From Spirodela intermedia (taxonomy: Eukaryota; Streptophyta; Magnoliopsida; Alismatales; Araceae): a stretch of DNA of 64,000 nucleotides. Below are positions 11,314-22,700 of this stretch, piece by piece. A program made the position numbers and the translations under genes. Position 1 is the first letter of the stretch, and each line of letters begins with the position of its first letter. Below the pieces are notes generated by a model. That model saw nothing but the letters and a program-made list of their open reading frames with translations. It was not told where the DNA came from and did not search any database. The stretch lies in assembly GCA_902729315.2 (NCBI GenBank), contig LR746266.1, positions 4,846,759 to 4,910,758 on the forward strand, given 5' to 3'.

Positions 11314-12001
11314 GGTCGACGAGGGTCTGCCCAAGGAAGAGAGAAGGTGAATTTATCCTTTTTATTTTAAAATTATGTACTTCATGCTCGATAATTCTTC
11401 AATAAATAGTTATTATCATATTCACGTCTGACCTACATTTATTTTATGAGTATAATGTCTTAGGTTTCACCATATTCGCATACGACTCTAAGTGACCCAA
11501 TACACCACAGATTCAAGCCCAACACCTAGATCTATCACGTCTTATTTTTAAATCCTTTAACTTCAGATAAACCCAGATAGAATACAAGAATATTTCAGTG
11601 TTATTTATTTGATGGTATTCAAATCTATCTCCCGGAATTATTGTATCCTCTTAAACTCACCTAGAGATATACAAACCCGTACTTCATTAAATGAACTAAC
11701 TACCCTTCATATGCTGTGATCATGATCAGAAGGCCGCTAAATCACCAATCAAAACATATAATTTCTAATAGGAAACGAAAGAGAGAGGAACGGATGGCAT
11801 ACCAAGAGAGATCCAAGTGAACATTATGAGGAAAAGAGAAATGCATCATCACAAGATAATTCCAGTCCACCTGTGTGAGACCTTGCTCCTGTTGCCCGAG
11901 GCCGTTGTCTCCCGCCTCAATGCCTTGGCCTGCAACCATGAGATGGGGTAGTTGAGGTAGAAATCTCCACGTGGAGTGTGTTATTCATTTGTTTCATGGG
12001 C

Positions 12002-13778
12002 TCAAGGATTGTTCCATTGAGGTACCATAGAGAAAGTGGGGGATTGACGGTTGACCTTCATCTCGCGAGCAAGCGACGGCAACCACTTCTCGCCCCTAAG
12101 CTTCTTTAGTTTCGCCACTCTCTCCTCCTCGCATAGGTTTGCCGCCCTTCTTGCAGCATCTCTGGCTTCAGATCTAACCAACGCCTGCTGATGTGCGCTG
12201 CTTGCAGAAGCTATGATGCCGTTGCCATCAACAGAGGCAGAATGAACACGACGCTTAAACTGTGGTCACAGTCAAAGTAGAATCCGGTACTGAGCGGTGA
12301 ATGATGACAAAATAAGCTGTCCGAAGGCCGATTCAAGCACAAACCTTCTTCGATTTTTCATCAATTTCCTCTCCTGGAGTAATCCGTGGCCTTTCCCTGA
12401 GTTGCGGATGCCGATCTAGCAAGAAAGACCTCCAGATCTTCAGTGTTTTCCAAGGCAGATGCCAACAAAACAAATCAACATGGGAGCATCTCCTCTCTTC
12501 TTCTTTTTTTTTTTAAGGATCGAATATGATCCGGAGGTCAAAATCCCATGAGCTCAACATGTAGATTAAATAATCATGGACGATAGTGAGAGTTCATGAG
12601 GAAAGGCTTCGAGTCTGAGTGTCCAGAGTACCACGACCCCTCTGTTATTTTCTAGTGGCTAGTAGATGGCCATCAATGCATACCAATGGAATGCAGTACT
12701 ATGCCTCGGCTAGATTTCGTGAACAGTCTGACGCCACCTTCAATCATCTGCAGACTTTCACTCGGGGTGGGTGTAGGATCTCTCACCATCACCAGGCTCC
12801 TGTCTAGGATGTCATCTATCAGCTTCTGTGCCTGCCATGAGATAAAAAAATGCAAAAAACAAAAAAAAAAAAAGGGGGTTGAGATTGAAAGCTCTGTTCT
12901 TAATTTTTAAAGAAAATCAGTGTTGTTTCTGATCGAACAGGGAAGCTGATGATTGATCTCTGGGGAGTCATGACGGCACATAGGACAATATCGCAATATG
13001 GCATTCATATGATAATTCTTGAACCGTTTTTTTCTTGATTTTCTTGCGTAATTGAACAAATATAATCTAGAAGAAATCAAGCGGACCACTTTTTTCCCTG
13101 CAACTGATAGAATATAATACCCTTTTTTTCTATAATTTTTTTACGATTCTCACTGGTAAAAAATTTAAATAAAAAGAGTATTAATTCCTTAGAAGCTGGT
13201 GAAAAAATAATCCTAATTGAACCTTTCAGCCATATCTGGTATTCCTGCACATTCATCACTGACGTGCAATATTTCTGGACGTGCTGGAAGAAGAAATTTC
13301 AGCAACCGCAAACCCTCAGGCCACCGTGGACTTTGGATTAATAATAGAATCTACTGAGATTGATGCCCCTGAGTAGGTAAGTAGAGATCTAAGAAACATC
13401 GGGGAGGCTATGAATAGGAATAAGATTAGCGTCATCGGTTTCCTGTTCGGGGGATGAGGAGAAGTGAGTCTCCAATTGCAACACCGAGATGAAGGAATCG
13501 GAGATGGTGGCGGGTACCTTGATTTGGTAAAGCTTCAGGGCACGGGGCTCCGCCTTCGGCGCCATCTGCTCCTCGTCATCCAGCTCAGAGTCGCCGTCGC
13601 TGTCGGCGGAATCGCATGATCTTGAGCGTCCTTCGGCGGAAGAGGAACGAAAGTCCACAGCCGCGACAGAATCAATCGCCGCCCTCCACACGGCATCTCC
13701 GTCCTCTTCGCCACTACTGCTGGAACTGTCCGCGCCCATCAGTCCGGCCGTTCGCCGCTCCCCGCTCCCCGCCGCCAC
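12002..13778 (-). CDS. Conserved plant protein of unknown function, four exons, 245 aa
   Basis: Minus-strand coding exons 13518-13778, 12684-12831, 12345-12415 and 12002-12259 join in frame with GT-AG borders. The total is 738 bp including the TGA stop. The N-terminal 75 residues are acidic and Ser-rich (SSSSSGEEDGD, DSDGDSELDDEEQ). A well-formed core follows (LKLYQIKAQKLIDDILDRSL, GGVRLFTKSSRGIV), then a basic patch (KSKKFKRRVHS) and a charged C-terminal helix (RDAARRAANLCEEERVAKLK, ending near EKWLPSLARE). The core and C-terminal helix resemble an uncharacterised plant family I have seen without a name; I cannot give a function. The composition suggests a soluble, possibly nuclear protein. 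An internal ATG 42 bp downstream (MGADSS) is an alternative start. Confidence 0.8.
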
Positions 13779-16700
13779 AGGGTTGGAAGTGCGGCTTCTC
13801 AGGGATTCAAAATATGGGCCGGCGACTTATTACGGTTGCCAGCCTTACTTCTATTGGGCCAGAAAGAAGACCCCTTAAACCCGAAACGCTGCCTCGGCCA
13901 GCCATTCAAATGGGGGATAGAGAAAAGTGCTCTAAAACTTTTTCGGGATATTTATTAATAATTCCCGAATAAACTCTTTATTTACCGATAATTTTCTCAT
14001 TTTTATTTTATTTTTCAATAAATGCAGCGAAGTGTGATGGAATACGTGATCCTAACAATTTTGAAGAAGGAGGTTTTTTTACTTTAATTAATGAAGTAAA
14101 TATGCAACGCAATGGTTCAAATTTGGCGGAGTAAATATGTGTTTTAATGGTGAAATTAAACGATTTTATTTATAAAATTAGTTTTTCCTTAGTTGAAATG
14201 TGTCACTTTCTATAATGTAATATTTATTTGTGTTATCGTAGAGAAATACCACAAACGTCAAAAAACAAAAAAAAACATTTTTAAAATTAAAAACCCTGAT
14301 AATGACATCAATATTGAGATTAAAAAAATAAAAATAAATATTTATAAAATAATTAACTAGCGCGTAGTTCATTTTACATTTTTTTTTCTTTTTTTTCTAA
14401 TAAGTGGTGCGCTTGGACTGGGTTTTAAGGACACATGTCTGGCCCAACTCCATTAACTCACGAGCCCGAGGAAGCCTGGATTTGGTTCAGCTAGATCTGC
14501 TACAAACCTGTGTCTCGAAAAAAATTCTAAAAGAAAAAAAGATCTAGATCGTATCTATCTCTCTCTCTCTCGCTCGGGGTGAGCTTGACCCACCAGGTCG
14601 AGGGCGTTAATATCTACACTGAGGGCGATACCAACAGGAGACTGGGAAGATAGTGGATAGAGGAGGGCACCGGCAGAAGAAGAGATACTTCACGATCAAC
14701 CGGAGTCCGCATGAAAGCTTTAATGCTGTATCTGAGCATCCTATCTGATCGTTGGAACATCGAAGGGGGGGCCCCGACAGGGCATTCACTGCAGCCGCAG
14801 GTCCCAAGGGAAGCCAACAAGAAGAAAAGTTGCCAACTCCGAGGCATTCACTGGGGCGCTTGGCGGGGACCTGAAGATCCGCCTTATGCATTAACTAATT
14901 TGCCGGCGGCTTCGCAGCCGCTTCTGATCGGCAGAGACGGAATGCCTTCGCTGGACGAGCCGGCAGGCAACTGTGGGGAAGAAAGGGCAGGGGGAGGGGG
15001 GAAGACGATCACAAAGCCTCTGCGTCATTTCTGTCCAACTGCAGTAAGTCCCTAGTTACCGTTTTACGTATGTCTTCTTCTCCAGATCTGGCCTGGATAT
15101 TCGAGAAAATTTTGGCCCACGTGTTTACTTCGTCCGAAGCAGCGCAGGAGGTTGGAAGACGGAGGTCGGTTACTATCCGAGAGTAGAAGGGCACGTTTAC
15201 TATCACGTAGAAACCAACCTTCATTCCATCGTCAGCGGATAAGCTCGGAGTCTCCGTTCTCATGTCCAGATGCATGAAGCTCGGGGGAGGAGAGATGGAC
15301 GTCTGCATGAAGAAGCTCGGGCTTGTGATCGGAGACCTAGCCGTTGGACGTCGAAGGTCCGGCTCCGGGGGGACCCCCTACATACGGGTGGCTAGGGCGT
15401 TGAAATTTTTTGGCTGCGCATCCAAAGCAGGAATCATGGAGGAGGCGGTGATGGAATGGCTAGGGCGGAGCTTGTCATATCCTGGGAATCCGTCGCGTTA
15501 ACCAGCTCGTCCCTGGCGGCGCAGGGGTTCTGACCGTCAGGCCGGAAGGCCATCCATGCACAGGGATTCCTTTGCGACACGAGGAGACGACAGGGGAGGG
15601 GATACAGTCGCGGCGTCTCCATTCGATATTTCGTTCTGTCCCCCCTGAGCCACGAGGAGAGTAGGACACAGTAAACCCCCAGTTACCATTTTACGTGGGT
15701 TTCCTCCCCTGGCCCCCTTCCAGTTGTCCTTGTCCTCTTCGATTCTGAAGAAAATAATACCCCGGGCTTTATCTCCAACGGATCAGCGGATAAGGAGGTA
15801 TCTGAAGAAGTCTACGTGTCCATCCGTTGTCGAGCAATTTCTCGTGGGGTCCTGTACGAGAGCAGAAGAGACTCGGGGCTGAGCGCTGGGGGCACAGGCC
15901 GTCTCACGGCTACCAGCGGAGAGCGATCTATATAACGGAACGTCACCTAGTTCTCATCTCTGTACTAGACCTACATATGAATAGAACAGTCGAAAAGACA
16001 ACCATATAGCATAGTGGAATATTCAATCATCACACGATCTGAATTTTTAGTCTTATTGGTTGAAATGGGTCCGATCAGAAATTGTGTCTCCGCATGTTCA
16101 GTATAGATATGTATAAATATACAATCTGAATCACAGTCGGATTGGACGATATGGGGTGGATCCTATTTGGGCATTTCTTGCGTAGTTCGAACCCGATCGA
16201 CAAGGACCGATCAAAATGCTTTATTTTCCGGCTGTGTTTGTTTGCTTGGTTGCGTTAATTTGCTCGGATTCCAGACATCGGGGGATTTCTGAGAGGTAGG
16301 TGTTTATAGAGAACGCCTAGTGGAGGACGAGCGGGGGCCGGACTGCTGCCGACCGTGCTCCGAGAACGTCCTGTCTGAATTCTGCTGTTTGACGGTGCGA
16401 GTTCGTCCGCCGGCGAGTAAACGATTCAGGACGGTCGACTAGCCCCCGACCTACGTACACCCTCAGCGACTCGGAATCTGGTCGACGGGTTTCCTGTTGA
16501 AACCGGCGGAGACTCACCCGCTCCGGCCGCCGCCCGGCTGCCTAATGGATCTCTCCAATCCAAGCCCATCGTCGACGGCATATAATATGGCAACGCAAAG
16601 CCCACGCTCCAGCCGGTCGCTGGACCGTACCTTTGACTACCGCTTAAAAAGACGTCAAAGCCGTGGCTTTGGGTCTTCTTTAACATATGATATCTGTGCA

Positions 16701-16880
16701 CGTCAGGTGGTGGAGTTGGGTCGTCATGGGTTTTAGAGGAGTATCTCTCGTGACAGTGTTGTTGGTGGAGGAAGGACGGGACAAAATCCGCCTGAGTTTT
16801 TAAGCTGTCTAGTTGGGCTTTCCAACCCTCAAGCGTGGATCATCCAAACCCGTATCCGTTGAGTTGAAGAACCCATAGCT
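13779..16880. other. Gene-poor, repeat-like region
   Basis: 13930-14400 is AT-rich with A/T homopolymers. 14580-16740 is GC-rich with many short frames that do not resemble genes. Two segments recur within it (see the 15045-15800 entry), as expected of fragmented LTR-type sequence. A TATA-like CTATATAA occurs at about 15925-15932. No coding region is supported. Confidence 0.5.
15045..15800. repeat. Diverged direct repeats about 550-630 bp apart
   Basis: CTAGTTACCGTTTTACGT near 15050 recurs as CCAGTTACCATTTTACGT near 15678, with about 30 of 40 flanking bases alike. TCAGCGGATAAG at about 15231 recurs exactly at about 15783. The order of the two words is kept, which points to an old tandem duplication or paired repeat ends. 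Confidence 0.5.
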
Positions 16881-17492
16881 CTAGAGAGAGAGAGAGAGAG
16901 AGACCACGGCATGCGAGGAGAACCGGCCGGTGCTAGCTAGCATTGGAAAGTGGGGAGGCTGGTCGCCTTGGAAGGCATCTGATTTGACCGATGGGTGCTC
17001 CGTGCCTGCCGGTGCCGGCCGCAGCGTGAGGCGCTGACGACGGGACGCGGGGGCGGCAGCGGCAGCGGGCACCAGACGCTTTGCTTTTGCCCTTCGGAAC
17101 ACATATTCTATCAAATCTGACACGCCGAAGACGGGCGTGGTGAGCTGCACGGCGGTGACGCCGGAGGGAAGAACTCGGCGCAGCCGAAGACAGGGAGGAG
17201 ATTATCAGCCAGGCCAGTTCGCTGGATTGGAGAGTGTGTCGGGCGTGATCATGTGCTTGCCGACGGCCGACAATCGACGAGGTGGAGGGCTCGGAGAGGC
17301 CGTATGGGCGCGGCTAATATAATAATAATCATAGAATCAGTCGCAGAGGAACGGCGGGAGGAGAGCCTGTGTATAATGTCTCGGGAGGCGGAGGTTTTGA
17401 TGATGATGATGGAAGATGCACGCTCGACAGCTTTCTCGAAGGCTCCCCCTCCCTCCACAACGTCCTCTCTCTGCACCTCCCTCCGTTGATAT

Positions 17493-17529
<37 letters not shown>

Positions 17530-18040
17530 GAGACCCATTAGGAGCAGCTAATGCTCATGAGGGTGTCAGGAAAATTCCTTTTCGAAAAACCAGGCAGCCG
17601 GCTGTCGCACTTCTAAAGTTCACGCAAAGGGCCACGCCAGAGGAGTAAAAAATAACTACAACCAGCAGAAAAGGGGTAGTAAAGCAACGAGAAGGGCGAG
17701 CCCCCCCACTCATTCCTCTCATCGATTGCACCAAAAGCCCCCCCCGAAGCAGGGGCGAGGGAGCCCTCTCCTCACCCATTGAATAGAAAAAAAGACGGTA
17801 AAAGGGAAAGACGGGAGGAGAGAGAGAGAGAGAGAGAGGACCTACATGCGCTCCTCGTAAGATTAGATTCCCCACTATTCGCCTCCCTCTCTCTCACACT
17901 AGGCCGTCCTCGCTACCAGCCAACACTGAGAGCCCCTCTTTATCTCTCTCCACGCTCTCAAAAACTTAAAACGTAGAGGACCGACCGCAACATCGGAGAA
18001 AAGAGGAGGCGAGAAAGAGAGCAAGAGAGAGAGCAATTAT
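16881..18040. promoter_or_regulatory. SHORT-ROOT upstream region with GA/CT arrays
   Basis: Repeated (GA)n or (CT)n tracts lie at about 16883-16901, 17497-17526, 17818-17839 and 18005-18035. C-rich runs follow at 18084-18110. GA-rich arrays are known binding sites for plant BBR/BPC (GAGA-binding) proteins, which often sit at developmental regulators. The role here is inferred from position and composition only. Confidence 0.45.
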
Positions 18041-18134
18041 CCTTCTCCCCTTCCTGCACTAGACAGCCCACTCTCGCTAACAGCCCCCCTCCCCCCCTCC
18101 CCCCCTCGCTTCTTTCTCAGTTCTCCATAGTAAC

Positions 18135-18172
18135 ATGCCTAGCTGATGCGCCGGAGTCTGGCTTCCGGTTAA
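18135..18172 (+). promoter_or_regulatory. Two chained mini-uORFs abutting the SHORT-ROOT start
   Basis: uORF1 is ATG CCT AGC TGA at 18135-18146. Its stop overlaps the start of uORF2 (TGATG). uORF2 spans 18146-18172, encodes eight residues (MRRSLASG) and ends in TAA at 18170-18172. The main ATG follows at 18173 without a gap. If the transcript includes this leader, ribosomes must re-initiate or leak past both to make the GRAS protein. Confidence 0.7.
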
Positions 18173-19798
18173 ATGGATACCCTCTTCAGGCTAGTTTCCT
18201 TCCAGCCAGACCAGCAGTCCTTCAATTCAAGCAGGACCTCCAGCAGCTCCAGGTCCTCCAAGCAGGCCAACCACCCTCTCTACCACAACCAGTATACGAC
18301 GGAGGAGGACGACGAAGAATGCTGCAACCACAACGACGCCAACAACAACAGCGACAACGTCTACATGGATGAAGACGACTTCTCCTCCTCTTCCTCGTCC
18401 AAGCAATACTACTACCCCTACGCCCACCAGCACCAGCCGCCCGCCAGCGCAACAACCACGATCACGGCGGCCACGCCGACCACCTCCTACAACACCCCGC
18501 CGAGCTCTCAGCCGCAGCACCAGACATTTGAGCCGGCGGAATTCTCCTATCCGCAGGGGTTCAACCTCGACGCAGACGTCGACTTCACATCGTCGGGGAA
18601 ATGGGCGTCGGAGGTGCTCCTCGACTGCGCTCGAGCCGTCTCCGGCGGCGACACCGCGCGTGTGCAGCAGCTCATGTGGATGCTCAACGAGCTCTCCTCC
18701 CCCTACGGCGATGCCAACCAGAAGCTTTCCGCCTACTTCCTCCAGGCGCTGCTCGCGCGGATGACCTCCTCCGGCCCCCGAACCCTCCGCACGCTAGCCG
18801 CCGCCTACGAACGCAACTGCTCCTTCGACTCCACTCGCAAGACGGCGCTGCGGTTCCAAGAGGTCAGCCCCTGGTCGACCTTCGGCCACGTGGCTTCCAA
18901 CGGAGCGATCCTCGAGGCGTTCGACGGCGAGTCCCGCGTCCACATTCTCGACCTCAGCAACACCTTCTGCACCCAGTGGCCGACGCTGCTGGAGGCCCTG
19001 GCAACGCGATCCGACGACACCCCGCACCTCCGCCTGACCACCGTCATCACCACTCCCGGCGGGGGGGGGGGCGGCGGTGGCAGCGGCGTGGAGTCGTCCT
19101 CGAGCACTTCGAGCGTACAGAGAGTCATGAAGGAGATCGGGGCGCGCATGGAGAAGTTCGCCCGGCTCATGGGCGTGCCCTTCAAGTTCCAGGCCATCCA
19201 CCACACCGGAGACCTATCGGGCCTTGACTTCGACTCGCTGGGAGCCCCCGCAGATGGCGACGAGGTTCTTGCCATCAACTGCGTCAACGCACTGCATGGG
19301 GTGGGGTCCGGCTCCCTCCGGGACTCGGTGGCGGCCGCGCTGAGGAGGCTGCGGCCCAAGATCATGACGATCGTTGAGGAGGAGGCCGACATACGACCGG
19401 ATGACGACGGAGACTACGTGAGGGCTTTCGGGGAGACCCTGCGGTTCTTCTCCGCCTACTTCGACTCGCTCGACGAGAGCTTCCCGAAGACGAGCAACGA
19501 GCGGCTGTCTCTGGAACGCGCCGCCGGAAAGGGTATCGTAGACCTGGTGGCCTGCGGGACTGAGGAATCCACCGAGCGGCGGGAGACAGCGGCGAGCTGG
19601 TCCACGCGGATGCGCACCGCTGGGTTCTCCCCGGTCTCTCTCAGCGACGATGTGGCGGATGATGTTAGGGCGCTGCTGAGGAGGTATCGCGAAGGCTGGT
19701 CAATGGCGGCGTCGAGCGAGGGGGACCCGTCGGCGGCGGGGGTCTTCCTGTCATGGAAGGAGCAGCCAGTGGTCTGGGCCTCTGCGTGGAAGCCGTAG
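18173..19798 (+). CDS. SHR: GRAS transcription regulator SHORT-ROOT
   Basis: Intronless 541-aa GRAS protein. In Arabidopsis, SHR is a mobile regulator that moves from stele to endodermis, partners SCARECROW and drives asymmetric division; in monocots it also acts in leaf patterning. The N-terminus [11 protein letters not shown] is the SHR signature, followed by a long Ser/Asn/Asp/Gln-rich disordered region to about residue 140. The GRAS domain then shows LHRI ([15 protein letters not shown], near 145), the VHIID-type motif ([20 protein letters not shown], near 256), LHRII with [10 protein letters not shown], a PFYRE-like stretch ([20 protein letters not shown]) and the C-terminal SAW motif ([15 protein letters not shown]). 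Length fits the family. A run of 11 G (19061-19071) encodes a poly-Gly insert in mid-domain. The coding region is very GC-rich, as in many monocot GRAS genes. Confidence 0.95.
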   Translation: MDTLFRLVSFQPDQQSFNSSRTSSSSRSSKQANHPLYHNQYTTEEDDEECCNHNDANNNSDNVYMDEDDFSSSSSSKQYYYPYAHQHQPPASATTTITAATPTTSYNTPPSSQPQHQTFEPAEFSYPQGFNLDADVDFTSSGKWASEVLLDCARAVSGGDTARVQQLMWMLNELSSPYGDANQKLSAYFLQALLARMTSSGPRTLRTLAAAYERNCSFDSTRKTALRFQEVSPWSTFGHVASNGAILEAFDGESRVHILDLSNTFCTQWPTLLEALATRSDDTPHLRLTTVITTPGGGGGGGGSGVESSSSTSSVQRVMKEIGARMEKFARLMGVPFKFQAIHHTGDLSGLDFDSLGAPADGDEVLAINCVNALHGVGSGSLRDSVAAALRRLRPKIMTIVEEEADIRPDDDGDYVRAFGETLRFFSAYFDSLDESFPKTSNERLSLERAAGKGIVDLVACGTEESTERRETAASWSTRMRTAGFSPVSLSDDVADDVRALLRRYREGWSMAASSEGDPSAAGVFLSWKEQPVVWASAWKP

Positions 19799-22700
19799 AG
19801 CGAGAGTCGGAGTGGAAGCGCACGTGGAAGGAGGGAGTCTGGGGGGAGTTGCAGTTTACGCGGCCCTCAATGTGGCCGGTGGGAACTCTGAGGTCTTACT
19901 AAAATATTTTTCTCTGTTTTCTTTCGTTATTTTATGCTCTATTTTCCTTGTTCCGTTCTGCTAGCAGCAACATCTCTCTCTCTCTCGCTGTGTATATATG
20001 TAAAGCGTCCGGCGATGCGACCCGTTATGCGCATGTTGAAGAAGAGGGGATGTTAAGAGAAAAAGGGAAAGGGAGTGGCGCTGCCGTGGAGACGGGGCTT
20101 TCCTCGGCGGGAGGCTGGGCAACGATGGGTCTGTTAGGTGACCCGGTAGGTGATATCAGGGCGGAGGCTTCCCGGAAGGAGGAGGCGGTATAGAATTGCC
20201 GAAGGGTCGTTGTCGGGTGAGCTGTGAGCGGTAGGAGATCGAATCGAATCTCATGAGGCAGCGGTAGGAAGGGAAATGGAGAATCCACCAGAGGGTGGCC
20301 CGGAGGGGCAGCGGCGCAGCCGCCGGCGATGGTGGGCTCTGAGTAGACTTCACGTCCCCCTCGCTCGATGGCTCTAGCGCTCTTTTCCCCTTTATCTTCT
20401 CTCTCTCACATTCCCTCCCTCCCCACCGCATCTGCGGAAAGGTAGGGCTTTCGGCCGGCACAGGAACGTGCCGGGGAATGGGGAGGCCTCGCGCTGGAAA
20501 AGGGGGAAAAGAAGTCCCCTTCCCCGCTTTATCCCTCCATGCGCTGCAGGAAGGAGGGGGAGCTTTGCGGTGCTCTTCTCATCCTCTTCTCCATGGTAAG
20601 CTCGTACGCCGCTGTTGGCCCCGGAGAGTATTTTTATTCTCGTCAGATCAAAACCGTAAAAAAAGAAAGCCCACTGTAACCCTTCCAGACCAGGATCCTT
20701 CCCCATGGAAGAAACCAAGCTATTCATTCATATTCCATTCTATAATTTACACGGCAGAAATATCGGAAGGGGTTTATTATATTATTCTCTGGATCCACGC
20801 GTGGACAAGTATGGCAAACGTGCATATTTCCATGCAACCCCACTGGTGGAAACGTCAGCCCGGGCATGAACTTCGTCCGTCAACTGCTGGACTGGTGCTG
20901 CCCAGATTTACGCCTGGTCCATGGCATGGGATTCTGGGGAAGAATGTAGACCACCGGAGAGGGATATGGCGGAGGAGATCCCACTCTGCCACGTGCTCTT
21001 CGTCCTCCGAAGAGGCCATGCAGAGAGGGACAAAGCTCGAGCCCGAGGAACCTTCCCCCACCGCCATCACTCTCTCGTCCATGCCGTCCACCTGGTGCAA
21101 AATGTCTGCTGAGGGGAGGATCTCTGCAAAGGAGAATGGCGGCTCCCATGGCCGGAAGGAGTTTCGCCGTACCATGCACTCCTCGTCCTCGAAAGAAGGC
21201 CGAGGAGAGGCGGCCAAAGCAAACGCCAGAAGAGGAAACTTCGCCCGGTGCCACCGCCGCCCCGTTGTCACCACCAACTATGGTGCACACTGTTGGGCAC
21301 GAGGTGGATCTCCTCGCCATGAAGCTTCCTTCTGTGGTCGCTCCGTCGTCCGGTAGTCCAATCACCAGCTTTCTACAGATGCCCTCCCCAGATGTGGGGC
21401 GAACGGTTTCACCGGGATTTGTTGTCTAGCTGACGGCGACCCTGAGCCAGGACAAGCCCGCTCTTTCTTACTCCCATCTCTGTTTTGTTCTAACTTCCTT
21501 TGTTCTTTCAGATGATGACGAGCCGAGGAACCCCCCCTCCATCATCGCGCAGCTCTTGTCCGTCTCTCGGAATCTGACTCCTTCCTCCGTAGATAGCTCC
21601 AGATCAGGTACGTGACATGAGGAGGAGACGAAAACCCTCTGCCCCACTCTCCTGGGGGTGGAGCGTGCGCTCTTCTTTGGGGCGCCTCTCGTCTCCTTCT
21701 CGTGACTTTCGGGGTACGTCTTCTGGCCCTTCCGTCTATAATAACATTGCGGCTCCCTCGGAGAGGGGAACACAATGATGACGATGGACGATCAGGGAAC
21801 GCAGAATCCAAGAAGGCCGTTTTTGCGTCCGGAATAACGGAGGGCAATGATTTATCGGGAACTTAATTCGGGTGATATATTCTGCTGGGACCGCACATCT
21901 CCTGAAAATGAAAACCTGCGACTCGCGGCAGAGCAAAGGGACGGCGATACGCCGGGTTAGACGCCCGAGGGCCCTTTGACAAGAAGATGAGCAGGATTCA
22001 GCGTTGTGAACCGGCGAGGTTAACACCTGGCCGTCCTGCTCTGCTCGCGGCAGCGGGGATCTTGCACCAATGAGATTTTGAACAGGGAACCCCCCAGTGG
22101 GCTTCCAATTCAGTGAGACTCGTCCCACACAGAAAGAAAGAGCGCGGAGCCCCAGCCCGACCTGTAGGTCCACTAACGTAAAGCGAGCCCGCTGATGTCT
22201 GCCTTTTACTCCATGTGCTCACTCTGCCATCTTCCGTAAATTGTCAAACGGGAGGAGGGGGGGGGGACCTATTTTTAACCCCCCCCCCCCTCTCTCTCTC
22301 TCTTAATGTTAGTACCTGCGTACAATAGGTTCAGGTAATTAGTAGAAAGCTGGCCTCCAATAACCCAGAAGGGGAAGTGTTCATACCGGAGGAGATGATC
22401 CCTTCTCCTCTCCCCCACCGTTCTTCACCGAGGGGGTTTAACCCGAGCAACAGGCCAATGTTCCCATCGACAATAAGGTGGGAACCTTCCTCGTGCCTGC
22501 CGCCAGACGGATTCAGCAGATAACAGCCAGAACCGTGAGTCCGCTCCTCTGTTGTCCCCCTCGGCTTTTCTGCCCATCTTAACCACATTCTATCGCGGGC
22601 CTGTGATGGTCCCTCTTGCACTACCGGTGGCCTCCCCGCCTCCCCTTTTGGCCGGACCACAACGCATCTGAGGTGCACGACGCAGAGAGGCGCGTGCGCT

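Larger units (their letters stand above)
9983..12001. other. Intergenic DNA with local repeats
   Basis: Contains the PPR promoter (GC-rich to about 10100), a coding-like direct repeat (10503-10750), an inverted repeat (11245-11313) and an AT-rich stretch from 11340 to 11750. The last part, about 11750-12001, is probably 3' untranslated sequence of the next gene. No complete gene is supported. Confidence 0.5.

Noticed and set aside
18222-19392. Several long antisense frames across SHORT-ROOT
   Set aside because: They are shadows of a GC-rich, codon-biased coding region; only the plus frame carries GRAS motifs.
20478-21356. 292-codon open frame on the plus strand
   Set aside because: It lies in GC-rich DNA with equally long frames on the other strand (20855-21365), has no family resemblance, no conserved motif and an Arg/Ser/Pro-skewed composition.
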